From: Comamonadaceae bacterium
Lineage (GTDB): Bacteria > Pseudomonadota > Gammaproteobacteria > Burkholderiales > Burkholderiaceae_C
Assembly (NCBI GenBank): GCA_013297925.1
Contig: JAAFJC010000007.1
Location: 1-64,000, forward strand
DNA length: 64,000 nucleotides
Reading direction: 5' to 3'
In this document: piece after piece, positions 53,361 to 60,689 of the stretch
Layout of the letters: each line of letters begins with the position of its first letter
Numbering within the stretch: the first letter of the stretch is position 1
Position numbers and translations under genes: made by a program
Notes under the pieces: model-generated
The model's database searches: none
What the model saw: the letters and a program-made list of their open reading frames with translations, nothing else
What the model was told of the DNA's origin: nothing

Positions 53361-55400
53361 ATGACTACCAATCCTCTCCTCGATTTTTCTGATCTTCCTC
53401 AATTCGCAGCGATCCAGCCTAGCCATGTGGCTGAGGCGGTGGATGCGCTCATTGCGCAGGCAAAAACTGCGTTGGATACTGCCACGCAAGCTGACTTTCC
53501 TGCTGACTGGAAAAAGCTCTCTGGCACGCTGGATGTGCAGACTGAGAAGCTCTCCCGTGCTTGGGGTGCTGTGAGCCATTTGAATTCGGTGGCGGATACG
53601 CCGGAGCTGCGGGCGGCTTATAACGAGAAGCTGGCTTCGGTGAGTGAGTTTTATACGGCGCTGGGCTCGGATGAGCGGCTGTTTGCGAAATACAAAGCTA
53701 TTTCACCGACTTCGCTCAATGCTGAGCAGAAGAAGGCGCATAGCAATGCGCTACGCAGCTTCAAGCTCGGTGGCGCGGAGCTGCAGGGCGCGGCCAAGGA
53801 GCGGTTTGCGGCGATTCAAACGCGGCTCTCAGAGCTCTCGCAAAAGTTCAGCGAAAACACCTTGGATTCGACCGAGGCCTTTGCTTACTTTGCGGCTGAG
53901 GAAGAGTTAGATGGTTTGCCAAATGACGTGAAATCTACGGCACGCCAACTCGCTGAGAAAGATGGCAAACCCGGCTACAAGCTCACGCTCAAAATGCCTT
54001 GTTATCTGCCGGTGATGCAGTATGCGAAGAGCTCTGAACTTCGCAAGCGGTTGTACATGGCGCACAACACGCGAGCCAGTGAACTCTTTGAAGCGGGTAA
54101 GTTTGACAACACGCCGATCATGCGCGAGATCTTGGCGCTGCGCCAAGAAGAATCCAAGCTGTTGGGCTACAAGAATTTTGCAGAAGTCTCGCTTGTGCCG
54201 AAGATGGCGAATTCGCCCGATGAAGTCGTCAACTTCCTTCGCGACTTGGGCAAGCGCGCCAAGCCGTTTGCACAAAAAGATGTGCAGGAGATGCGCGATT
54301 TTGCTGCGAAGGAATTGGGCATCAATGATCCGCAGGCTTGGGATTGGCCCTTCATTGGCGAGAAGCTCAAAGAGGCGAAATACTCTTTCAGTGAGCAAGA
54401 AGTGAAACAGTATTTCACGGCGCCGAAGGTGCTGGCGGGGCTGTTCAACATCATTCAAACTTTATTCGAAGTTGATATTCAAAAAGACCAAGCGCCGGTG
54501 TGGAATCCGAAAGTCGAGTTCTATGCGCTCATGCGTGGGGACAAAAAAATTGCCCAGTTCTACCTCGACACGCCAGCGAGAGACGGCAAGCGAGGCGGCG
54601 CGTGGATGGATGATGTGCGCGCTCGCTGGCTGCGCCCTGACACCGGTTTGCTGCAAATCCCCGTGGCGCATTTGATCTGCAATTTTGCCGATGGCGTCGA
54701 TGGCAAGCCTGCGCTGCTGACGCATGACGATGTGATCACGCTCTTCCATGAATTTGGCCATGGCCTGCATCACATGCTCACGCAGGTGAGCGAGCGCGAT
54801 GTGAGCGGCATCAGTGGTGTGGAATGGGATGCGGTGGAGCTGCCCAGCCAGTTCATGGAGAATTTCTGCTGGGAATGGGATGTGCTCAAACACATGACAG
54901 CGCATGTCGATACTGGTGCTCCATTGCCTCGTGAACTTTTCGAGAAAATGCTTGCTGCAAAGAATTTCCAAAGTGGCTTGCAAACGATTCGCCAGATTGA
55001 GTTTGCGCTGTTTGACATGCTGATGCATATGGAGGCGGACAGTGCGAAGGCTGAACCATTGGAAGTGTCCCGCGCCGTGCACAAAGAAGTCGGCGTGTTG
55101 CCCCGCCCGCAAGAAGTGCGAACGCCCAACAGCTTCGGCCACATCTTCTCCGGCGGGTATGCAGCGGGTTACTACAGTTACAAGTGGGCAGAATTGCTCT
55201 CAGCAGACGCGTACGCTGCGTTTGAAGAAGCTGCAGCCGAGACTGGCAAAGCGGCGGCAGCTCAGGTGGATGTCGGCCGCAAATACCGCAAAGAAGTGCT
55301 CGAAGTGGGTGGCAGTCGGTCAGCCGCTGAGAGCTTTGCCGCGTTCAGAGGCAGAGCGCCCCAGCTCGATGCCCTGTTGCGCCACAGCGGTATGGCCTGA
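53361..55400 (+). CDS. prlC: Oligopeptidase A (M3 zinc peptidase)
   Basis: Cytoplasmic metallopeptidase that degrades short peptides, including released signal peptides. The zinc motif H463-E-F-G-H467 lies in LFHEFGHGLHHML; GVEWDAVELPSQFMENFCWE and HIFSGGYAAGYYSYKWAE are diagnostic for the oligopeptidase A group. 679 aa, normal. The start is ATG 53361, three nt inside the track's GTG. Confidence 0.96.
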   Translation: MTTNPLLDFSDLPQFAAIQPSHVAEAVDALIAQAKTALDTATQADFPADWKKLSGTLDVQTEKLSRAWGAVSHLNSVADTPELRAAYNEKLASVSEFYTALGSDERLFAKYKAISPTSLNAEQKKAHSNALRSFKLGGAELQGAAKERFAAIQTRLSELSQKFSENTLDSTEAFAYFAAEEELDGLPNDVKSTARQLAEKDGKPGYKLTLKMPCYLPVMQYAKSSELRKRLYMAHNTRASELFEAGKFDNTPIMREILALRQEESKLLGYKNFAEVSLVPKMANSPDEVVNFLRDLGKRAKPFAQKDVQEMRDFAAKELGINDPQAWDWPFIGEKLKEAKYSFSEQEVKQYFTAPKVLAGLFNIIQTLFEVDIQKDQAPVWNPKVEFYALMRGDKKIAQFYLDTPARDGKRGGAWMDDVRARWLRPDTGLLQIPVAHLICNFADGVDGKPALLTHDDVITLFHEFGHGLHHMLTQVSERDVSGISGVEWDAVELPSQFMENFCWEWDVLKHMTAHVDTGAPLPRELFEKMLAAKNFQSGLQTIRQIEFALFDMLMHMEADSAKAEPLEVSRAVHKEVGVLPRPQEVRTPNSFGHIFSGGYAAGYYSYKWAELLSADAYAAFEEAAAETGKAAAAQVDVGRKYRKEVLEVGGSRSAAESFAAFRGRAPQLDALLRHSGMA

Positions 55401-55448
55401 TACCATTACCGGATTGATCCATCGCTTTTCATACAGATTGAGGTTACT

Positions 55449-55487
55449 ATGAAAAAAATAGCACTCTGCGCAGTATTCTTGCCGGCA
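55449..55487 (-). repeat. Dispersed ~40 bp repeat, copy 13 (signal-peptide codons of the DUF4124 gene)
   Basis: Plus strand reads ATAGCACTCTGCGCAGTATT, then CTTGCCGGCA, the reverse orientation. The first 13 codons of the gene are read from this copy, giving a plausible signal peptide. Confidence 0.78.
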
Positions 55488-56075
55488 ATTGCCCTGTTTT
55501 CTTCTCAAATCTCTGCCCAGCAACTCTACCGCATCGTCGGGCCTGATGGCCGTGTGACGTTTTCTGATCAACCACCGCCACCGTCGGCCAATTCGAAAGT
55601 CACCACGGGACGCGGTGGCTCATTTACAGAAACCTCTAGCGGGGCGGCTCTTCCGTTTGAGTTGCGCAGCGTCGCGCAACGCTTTCCCGTGACGCTCTAC
55701 ACCGGCAAAGATTGCACTCCATGTAATTCTGGCCGCAATTTGCTGACCAGTCGTGGTATCCCATTTACTGAACGTACCGTAGAAAATGCTGAAGATCTCG
55801 AAGCTTTGAAACGCTTGAGCGGAGACACCAACTTGCCATTGGCCACCGTAGGCGGCCAGCAAATGAAAGGTTTCTCTGATGCGGAGTGGACACAGTTCCT
55901 CGATGCAGCAGGCTATCCTAAAACATCTCAGCTCCCCGCTGGCTATCGCAATCCAGCGCCTAGCCCCTTGGTCGCTCGCGCGGCTCCTGCTCCTGCCCCG
56001 GCAGCTGCCGCAGCACCCGCTCCTGCCCCAGCCGCCGCGCCAGCGCCTAGCAACCCGGCAGGTATTCGCTTTTAA
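55449..56075 (+). CDS. Exported DUF4124 protein with glutaredoxin-like domain
   Basis: A 208-aa predicted periplasmic protein: signal peptide (MKKIALCAVFLPAIALFSSQ, cleaved near ISAQ), DUF4124 segment (QLYRIVGPDGRVTFSDQPPP), a glutaredoxin-like domain (~residues 78-150; LYTGKDCTPCNSGRNLL with a C-T-P-C redox pair) and an Ala/Pro-rich tail. It probably works in thiol exchange outside the cytoplasm. The signal-peptide codons coincide with a dispersed-repeat copy. It ends 9 nt before the convergent rpiA stop. Confidence 0.85.
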   Translation: MKKIALCAVFLPAIALFSSQISAQQLYRIVGPDGRVTFSDQPPPPSANSKVTTGRGGSFTETSSGAALPFELRSVAQRFPVTLYTGKDCTPCNSGRNLLTSRGIPFTERTVENAEDLEALKRLSGDTNLPLATVGGQQMKGFSDAEWTQFLDAAGYPKTSQLPAGYRNPAPSPLVARAAPAPAPAAAAAPAPAPAAAPAPSNPAGIRF

Positions 56076-56084
56076 TCGAAGCGC

Positions 56085-56756
56085 TCAAAATTCCAGCGTC
56101 TTCACGCCGCTAGAAGTGCCTAGCAAGCAAACTTGCGCCTTTTGATGGGCAAACACGCCCACGGTGATCACGCCTGGCCATTGGTTCACTTCACTTTCAA
56201 AAGCGAGCGGGTTTGAAATCTGCAAACCCGTCACATCCAAAATATGTTGGCCGTTGTCCGTCACGAGTGGCAAGCCGTCTTTCATGCGCAGCTTAGCCAC
56301 GCCGCCCTTGGCTGCAAACAGAGCTGCAATCCGGGTCGCAGCCATAGGAATCACTTCCACTGGCAGCGGAAACGCCCCCAGCGTCTTCACCAATTTGCTT
56401 TCATCCGCAATACATACAAACTGCTTTGAAAGAGATGCCACGATCTTCTCGCGCGTGAGCGCTGCGCCGCCGCCTTTGACCATGTAGCCCGCATGATCGA
56501 TTTCGTCTGCGCCGTCGATATACACCGACAGAGAGCTCACCTCATTCGCATCAAACACAGGGATGCCCAAAGCCTTGAGCCGCTCAGTCGATGCCACGGA
56601 TGAGCTGACCGCGCCTTTGATATCGTTTTTGATGGCAGCCAGTGCATCAATGAATTTATTCACCGTGGAGCCTGTGCCCACGCCTACAATTTCACCTTTG
56701 ACCACATATTTCACAGCGGCCTGGCCTACGAGGGTTTTGAGTTCGTCTTGTGTCAT
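56085..56756 (-). CDS. rpiA: Ribose-5-phosphate isomerase A
   Basis: Interconverts ribose 5-phosphate and ribulose 5-phosphate. [52 protein letters not shown] and [17 protein letters not shown] are conserved. 223 aa from ATG 56756 ([14 protein letters not shown]); the track's earlier start overlaps the pyrD gene region. Its start codon is only 17 nt from the divergent pyrD ATG. Confidence 0.96.
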   Translation of the reverse strand: MTQDELKTLVGQAAVKYVVKGEIVGVGTGSTVNKFIDALAAIKNDIKGAVSSSVASTERLKALGIPVFDANEVSSLSVYIDGADEIDHAGYMVKGGGAALTREKIVASLSKQFVCIADESKLVKTLGAFPLPVEVIPMAATRIAALFAAKGGVAKLRMKDGLPLVTDNGQHILDVTGLQISNPLAFESEVNQWPGVITVGVFAHQKAQVCLLGTSSGVKTLEF

Positions 56757-56773
56757 GCCTTTGATTATCTCCA

Positions 56774-57853
56774 ATGTCTTTGATTCCCTACCCACTTGCT
56801 CGCCCTTTTTTATTCGGCCTTGATCCTGAAGCCGCGCACGATCTCACGATCAATTCCTTGGCTGCCACGCAATGCACGCCGCTCAAGATGGCCTATGCGC
56901 AGAAGCGCGTGAGCGATCCGGTGACGATTGCGGGGCTCACGTTTCCGAATCGTGTGGGCTTGGCGGCGGGCCTCGATAAAAACGCCCGCTGCATAGACGC
57001 TTGGAATGCGATGGGCTTCGGTTTTGTGGAAGTCGGCACAGTCACGCCGCTTGGCCAGCCCGGAAATCCGCAGCCGCGCATGTTTCGTATCCCTGAGAAA
57101 AACGCGCTGATCAACCGCTTGGGCTTTAACAACGAAGGGCTGCAATGCTTCGTGAAAAACGTCAAACGCTCTGAATTTCATAGCAGCTTGCGCAATGAAC
57201 CTGCCCGCAAACAGCCTAAAACGCTTCAAAACCGAATGATTCTCGGCCTCAATATCGGTAAAAACGCCACCACGCCAATTGAGCGCGCCGTCGATGATTA
57301 TTTGATCTGCTTGGCCGGCGTGTATCCGTATGCCGACTACATCACGGTCAACATCTCTTCGCCCAACACCAAGAATTTGCGCGCTTTGCAAAGCGATGAA
57401 GCCTTGGACGGCTTGCTTGGATCAATCGCCCAGCGCAGAGATGAGCTCGCACAAGAGCACGGCATTCAAAAACCCATCTTCCTCAAAATTGCTCCCGATC
57501 TCGATGAACAGCAGATCAAAATCATCGCACTCACCATGCAAAAACACAACATCGACGGCGTGATCGCCACCAACACCACGCTTGCCCGCGATGCCGTGCA
57601 AGGCTTAAAGCATGCCGAGGAAACAGGCGGCCTCTCAGGCGGCCCCGTGCTGCAATCCAGCAATGCCGTGATCGCTCAACTTCGCGCAGCGCTGGGCAAA
57701 AGCTACCCCATCATCGGCGTGGGCGGCGTGCTCTCGGGTGAAGATGCCATGAGCAAAATCAAAGCCGGTGCAGACCTCGTGCAAATCTACACAGGCATGA
57801 TCTACAAAGGCCCCGCGCTCGTGAGCGAAGTGGCGCGGGCTTTGAAACGCTGA
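56774..57853 (+). CDS. pyrD: Dihydroorotate dehydrogenase (quinone), class 2
   Basis: Membrane-associated flavoenzyme of pyrimidine synthesis. [47 protein letters not shown] and [13 protein letters not shown] are conserved; the catalytic serine lies in ISSPNT. 359 aa, longer than the ~336 of E. coli. The excess corresponds to an insertion ([18 protein letters not shown]) between FVKNVK and LGLNIGKN, read largely from a dispersed-repeat copy. ATG 56774. Confidence 0.95.
   Translation: MSLIPYPLARPFLFGLDPEAAHDLTINSLAATQCTPLKMAYAQKRVSDPVTIAGLTFPNRVGLAAGLDKNARCIDAWNAMGFGFVEVGTVTPLGQPGNPQPRMFRIPEKNALINRLGFNNEGLQCFVKNVKRSEFHSSLRNEPARKQPKTLQNRMILGLNIGKNATTPIERAVDDYLICLAGVYPYADYITVNISSPNTKNLRALQSDEALDGLLGSIAQRRDELAQEHGIQKPIFLKIAPDLDEQQIKIIALTMQKHNIDGVIATNTTLARDAVQGLKHAEETGGLSGGPVLQSSNAVIAQLRAALGKSYPIIGVGGVLSGEDAMSKIKAGADLVQIYTGMIYKGPALVSEVARALKR
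57169..57214 (-). repeat. Dispersed ~40 bp repeat, copy 14 (in pyrD insertion)
   Basis: Plus strand CTCTGAATTTCATAGCAGCT, then TGCGCAATGAACCTGCCCGC; the opposite strand matches the family (GCxGGCA ... TGCGCAAG ... GCTATGAAATTCAGAG). It is somewhat diverged and coincides with residues absent from E. coli PyrD. Confidence 0.72.
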
Positions 57854-57867
57854 AACAGACGACAAAC

Positions 57868-58281
57868 ATGCCACGCACGATAGCGATTCGTTCCGTCGAT
57901 GTGGATCGCCCCGAAACATGGACGCGCTATCGCGCTGGCCTATGCAACACCTGCCGCGCCAACTGTTGCACCATGCCGCTGGAAGTGAAGATCGAAGAGC
58001 TCGTGCGGCTAGGCTGGGTGGATGCTTTTGAAGCTGAGCATGAGCCAGCCAGCCGCATCGCCAAGCGTTTGATCAAAGATCAGTTGATTGATCATTTCAA
58101 TCACAAGCAAAGCCTCTTCACGCTGGCGCGGCGCTCCAGCGGCGATTGCATCAACCTCGATGCTATAACGCGCCGCTGCACCGTCTATGAACGCCGCCCC
58201 GAAATTTGCCGCCTACATCCGCAAACGCGCAGCCCCCGCCCTGGCTTTTGTGCCTATGGCGCGCGTTTGGATGTGATATAA
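57868..58281 (+). CDS. YkgJ family cysteine-cluster protein
   Basis: A 137-aa protein with the zinc- or iron-type cysteine cluster of YkgJ/UPF0153: CNTCRANCC near residue 27, then GDCINLD, RRCTVYERRPEICRLHP. These eight or so cysteines and the arginine-rich RRPEICR motif define the family; a metal site is likely but the function is unknown. It begins 14 nt after pyrD and may be co-transcribed. Confidence 0.85.
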   Translation: MPRTIAIRSVDVDRPETWTRYRAGLCNTCRANCCTMPLEVKIEELVRLGWVDAFEAEHEPASRIAKRLIKDQLIDHFNHKQSLFTLARRSSGDCINLDAITRRCTVYERRPEICRLHPQTRSPRPGFCAYGARLDVI

Positions 58282-58351
58282 ATCGTTGCGGTTTTTACAA
58301 ATTAGCACTGCATCTTGCCGCAACACAGTGCCCATAACGAGGACATACTCC

Positions 58352-58522
58352 ATGAAAAAACTCTTGTCTGCTTTGATTTCTGCCAGCCTGCTGATCGCGC
58401 CTTTGGCCATGGTGCCAAGCGTCGCCAGCGCCAAGACTTCGACTCAGAAGAAAAATGAAGCCAAAGGCGCGCAAGCCAAGGCGAAATCCAAAGCCAAATC
58501 GGATGCGAAAAAGAAGAAGTGA
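58352..58522 (+). CDS. Small exported lysine-rich protein
   Basis: A 56-residue product: signal peptide MKKLLSALISASLLIAPLAM ending near VASA, then a short, highly basic tail (QKKNEAKGAQAKAKSKAKSD) rich in Lys and Ala and without cysteine. The track's earlier start is rejected because ATG 58352 has GAGGA 8 nt upstream. A strong terminator follows. I do not recognise a family; similar short Lys/Ala-rich exported proteins occur in Burkholderiales. Confidence 0.75.
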   Translation: MKKLLSALISASLLIAPLAMVPSVASAKTSTQKKNEAKGAQAKAKSKAKSDAKKKK

Positions 58523-58537
58523 TCTAACGCTCCAACC

Positions 58538-58566
58538 AAAAAAACGCGCTTTTAGCGCGTTTTTTT
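58538..58566. terminator. Bidirectional Rho-independent terminator
   Basis: A7-CGCGC-TTTTA-GCGCG-T7: a GC-rich stem flanked by seven A and seven T, so it works in both directions for the small exported protein gene (+) and the rhodanese gene (-). Confidence 0.9.
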
Positions 58567-58581
58567 ATGGCCGTGTTCAAA

Positions 58582-59001
58582 TCAACTTTGCGCCCAAGGC
58601 AAGCCCTTGGCTCGCCAGCCGCCCACCGTGTTGCGATGCGCCTTGGCATCAGGGTCGCCCTCGAAGCCTTCCAAGATGTTGTAAGCCTCAAAGCCCAGCG
58701 CTTGGGCGCGCTGCGCAGCGGGGATGGAGCGGATGCCTGAGCGGCACAGCAGCATGACTTTGCTGCCCTTGGGTTTGCCTTGCATCGCGGCCTGCAGCTG
58801 CGCTTCATACTCAGGATTGATCGCCATACCCGGCCAGATTTTGAATTCGATACCCGGCACATTGGGAATGAAGCCGACCCAAGAGCGCTCAGCGTGAGTG
58901 CGGATGTCGATCAACACAGCTTCCCCGCTTTGCCACCAATCGTGCGCCTGCTGGGGCGTGATGTCGCCAGCGTAGCCTTTGTCGTTTTGTGAATTTATCA
59001 T
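58582..59001 (-). CDS. Rhodanese-like sulphurtransferase
   Basis: A 139-aa single rhodanese domain in the cytoplasm, active-site loop CRSGIRS. AVLIDIRTHAERSWVGFIP and GFEGDPDAKAHRNTVGGWRA are conserved and match the paralogue at 40074. I start at ATG 59001 with AGGAAGAG upstream; the 181-aa track ORF extends into the divergent transporter gene. It is divergent (31 nt between starts) from the YeeE/YedE pair, a pairing known for sulphur-compound uptake and trafficking. Confidence 0.9.
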   Translation of the reverse strand: MINSQNDKGYAGDITPQQAHDWWQSGEAVLIDIRTHAERSWVGFIPNVPGIEFKIWPGMAINPEYEAQLQAAMQGKPKGSKVMLLCRSGIRSIPAAQRAQALGFEAYNILEGFEGDPDAKAHRNTVGGWRAKGLPWAQS

Positions 59002-59032
59002 ACTCTTCCTCTTGAATTCGTTTCGAGATTTT

Positions 59033-59446
59033 ATGCAACTGTTCTCTTTCCTGCCTTGGGCTGCACCCCTGCTGGGTGGCATCTTGATTGGTTTGGCTTC
59101 TTGGCTGCTGCTTGCTTCACTGGGCAAAGTAGCGGGGATCAGTGGGATTGCTTCTTCTGCTTTGTCAGTGAGTCAAAGCGGTAACGCATGGCGGTGGGCG
59201 TTTCTGGGTGGCTTGATTGCTGGCGGTGCGTTGTTTGCTGCATGGCTTTCAACGCCAGTGATTGCGCAGCGCCCATTGCCATTGCTGATCGTCGCAGGCT
59301 TGCTGGTGGGCGTGGGTACTGTGCTGGGATCGGGCTGTACGAGCGGGCACGGTGTGTGTGGCCTTGGGCGGCGCTCGCTGCGCTCTCTGGTGGCCACTTG
59401 TGTGTTTATGGCTGCGGGCATGTTGGTTGTGTTCACTATGAAATAG
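59033..59446 (+). CDS. YeeE/YedE family sulphur transporter, first half
   Basis: A 137-aa inner-membrane protein with about four helices (PWAAPLLGGILIGLASWLLL; LLIVAGLLVGVGTVLGSGCTSGHGV). The GSGCTSGHGVCG motif holds the conserved cysteine pair of thiosulphate/sulphur-transporting YeeE proteins. It forms a functional unit with the next gene, as the two are split halves of the YedE fold. Its last codons (MK, stop) come from a dispersed-repeat copy. ATG 59033 has only a weak ribosome site. Confidence 0.88.
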   Translation: MQLFSFLPWAAPLLGGILIGLASWLLLASLGKVAGISGIASSALSVSQSGNAWRWAFLGGLIAGGALFAAWLSTPVIAQRPLPLLIVAGLLVGVGTVLGSGCTSGHGVCGLGRRSLRSLVATCVFMAAGMLVVFTMK

Positions 59447-59475
59447 ATAGCAATCTACGCAGTATTTATCCCAGC
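59438..59475 (-). repeat. Dispersed ~40 bp repeat, copy 15 (end of YeeE gene)
   Basis: Plus strand ATGAAATAGATAGCAATCTA, then CGCAGTATTTATCCCAGC; it resembles copy 13 closely (ATGAAAAAAATAGCACTCTG). It provides the stop codon of the first YeeE gene and part of the gap to the second. Diverged copy. Confidence 0.6.
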
Positions 59476-59500
59476 TATATGCTCAAAATGCTCTGAAATC

Positions 59501-59947
59501 ATGAAAAAACTCATCTACGCCTGCCTCTCTGGCCTTCTGTTCTCTTTGGGCCTCGTGCTCTCAGGCATGACACAGCCTGCCAAGGTACTTGCGTTCTTAA
59601 ACATCACAGGCATCACACAAGGCATCTCATGGACGGCGGAAGCTGGCCGCTGGGATCCATCGCTCGCCTTTGTGATGGGCGGGGCGCTGATGGCGACTTT
59701 GATGGCCTTCGCGATCACGCCGAAACGAGACAAGCCTTGGGCAGAAGAGCGCTTTGATCTGCCATCGCGCAAAGACATTGATCTGCCTCTTGTGCTTGGC
59801 GCGGCTTTGTTTGGCGCAGGTTGGGGCTTGGCAGGCTATTGCCCAGGGCCGGCCTTGGCTTCTGTCTTTGTGTCTTGGGATGCAGTGATTTTTGCCGCGT
59901 CCATGCTGGTAGGGATGATGGCTATCAGGCGCTTATCTTATTTGTAG
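59501..59947 (+). CDS. YeeE/YedE family sulphur transporter, second half
   Basis: A 148-aa membrane protein with four helices: LIYACLSGLLFSLGLVLSGM and LGAALFGAGWGLAGYCPGPA; the GYCPGP motif contributes the third conserved cysteine. It lies 54 nt after the first half. The 3' end overlaps the convergent plsC by 10 nt. A split YeeE/YedE pair with a nearby rhodanese suggests uptake of a reduced sulphur compound, by inference. Confidence 0.88.
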   Translation: MKKLIYACLSGLLFSLGLVLSGMTQPAKVLAFLNITGITQGISWTAEAGRWDPSLAFVMGGALMATLMAFAITPKRDKPWAEERFDLPSRKDIDLPLVLGAALFGAGWGLAGYCPGPALASVFVSWDAVIFAASMLVGMMAIRRLSYL

Positions 59948-60684
59948 GCTTGAGGATCCAGCTCGCGCGTTTTCGCTTCGATCCAAGTTTCCACTTCGCG
60001 CATCATCTCTTCTGGCTCGCGGCCTACGCTGCTCATCTGCGGGCCGATCACCACATCAATCACACCGGGCGTCTTCACGAAAGCTTTGCGCGGCCAGTGC
60101 TTCGCGCAATTCACAGCAATGGGCACCACAGGCCGCCCCGTCTCGCAAGCCAAGCGCGTGCCGCCCGTTTTATACGTGCCCTTTTGGCCGCGCGGAATGC
60201 GTGTGCCTTCGGGAAACATGATCACCCAAACGCCTTCGGCCATCACCCGCTTGCCCTGCGCCACCACTTTGTTAAACGCTTCTGCGCGCTTGCTGCGATC
60301 AATATGAATCATGTCCATCCGCGCCATCGCCCAACCAAAAAACGGCACATAAAGCAGCTCCCGCTTGAACACATAAGCCAGCGGATGCGGCATGATGGCT
60401 GGCAGCAAAAACGTCTCCATCGTCGATTGATGCTTGCACAGCAAAATCCCGCCATCGTTATCGCCTTGCGGCAAATTCTCCAGCCCCTGCACGCGCCAGC
60501 TCACCCCGCAAATCACCTTCAGCCCCCACATCGCACATTTGAGCCACCCCGCGCACATCCAATACATCCGCGTCGGGCTCACAAAAATCGATGCAATGAT
60601 CACAAAAATCGCCCAAGGCATCACAGTGAGCATCATCCACAGCATGTGGAGCGTGGAGCGGATGAAAGCGAGTGCGTAGGCCAT
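59938..60684 (-). CDS. plsC: 1-acyl-sn-glycerol-3-phosphate acyltransferase
   Basis: Membrane enzyme of phospholipid synthesis. An N-terminal membrane segment (MLWMMLTVMPWAIFVIIAS) is followed by the catalytic motif KHQSTMETF (the HX4E variant seen in betaproteobacterial PlsC; HX4D elsewhere) and FPEGTRIPRGQKG. 248 aa. ATG 60684 is preferred to the track's TTG. It starts 5 nt after glyS; in related genomes gmhB often lies between glyS and plsC but is absent here. Confidence 0.93.
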   Translation of the reverse strand: MAYALAFIRSTLHMLWMMLTVMPWAIFVIIASIFVSPTRMYWMCAGWLKCAMWGLKVICGVSWRVQGLENLPQGDNDGGILLCKHQSTMETFLLPAIMPHPLAYVFKRELLYVPFFGWAMARMDMIHIDRSKRAEAFNKVVAQGKRVMAEGVWVIMFPEGTRIPRGQKGTYKTGGTRLACETGRPVVPIAVNCAKHWPRKAFVKTPGVIDVVIGPQMSSVGREPEEMMREVETWIEAKTRELDPQAYK

Positions 60685-60689
60685 CGTGA

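Noticed and set aside
55987-56060. Ala/Pro codon repeats at the end of the DUF4124 gene as a variable tandem repeat
   Set aside because: Units are imperfect and of mixed length; a simple low-complexity tail explains them.
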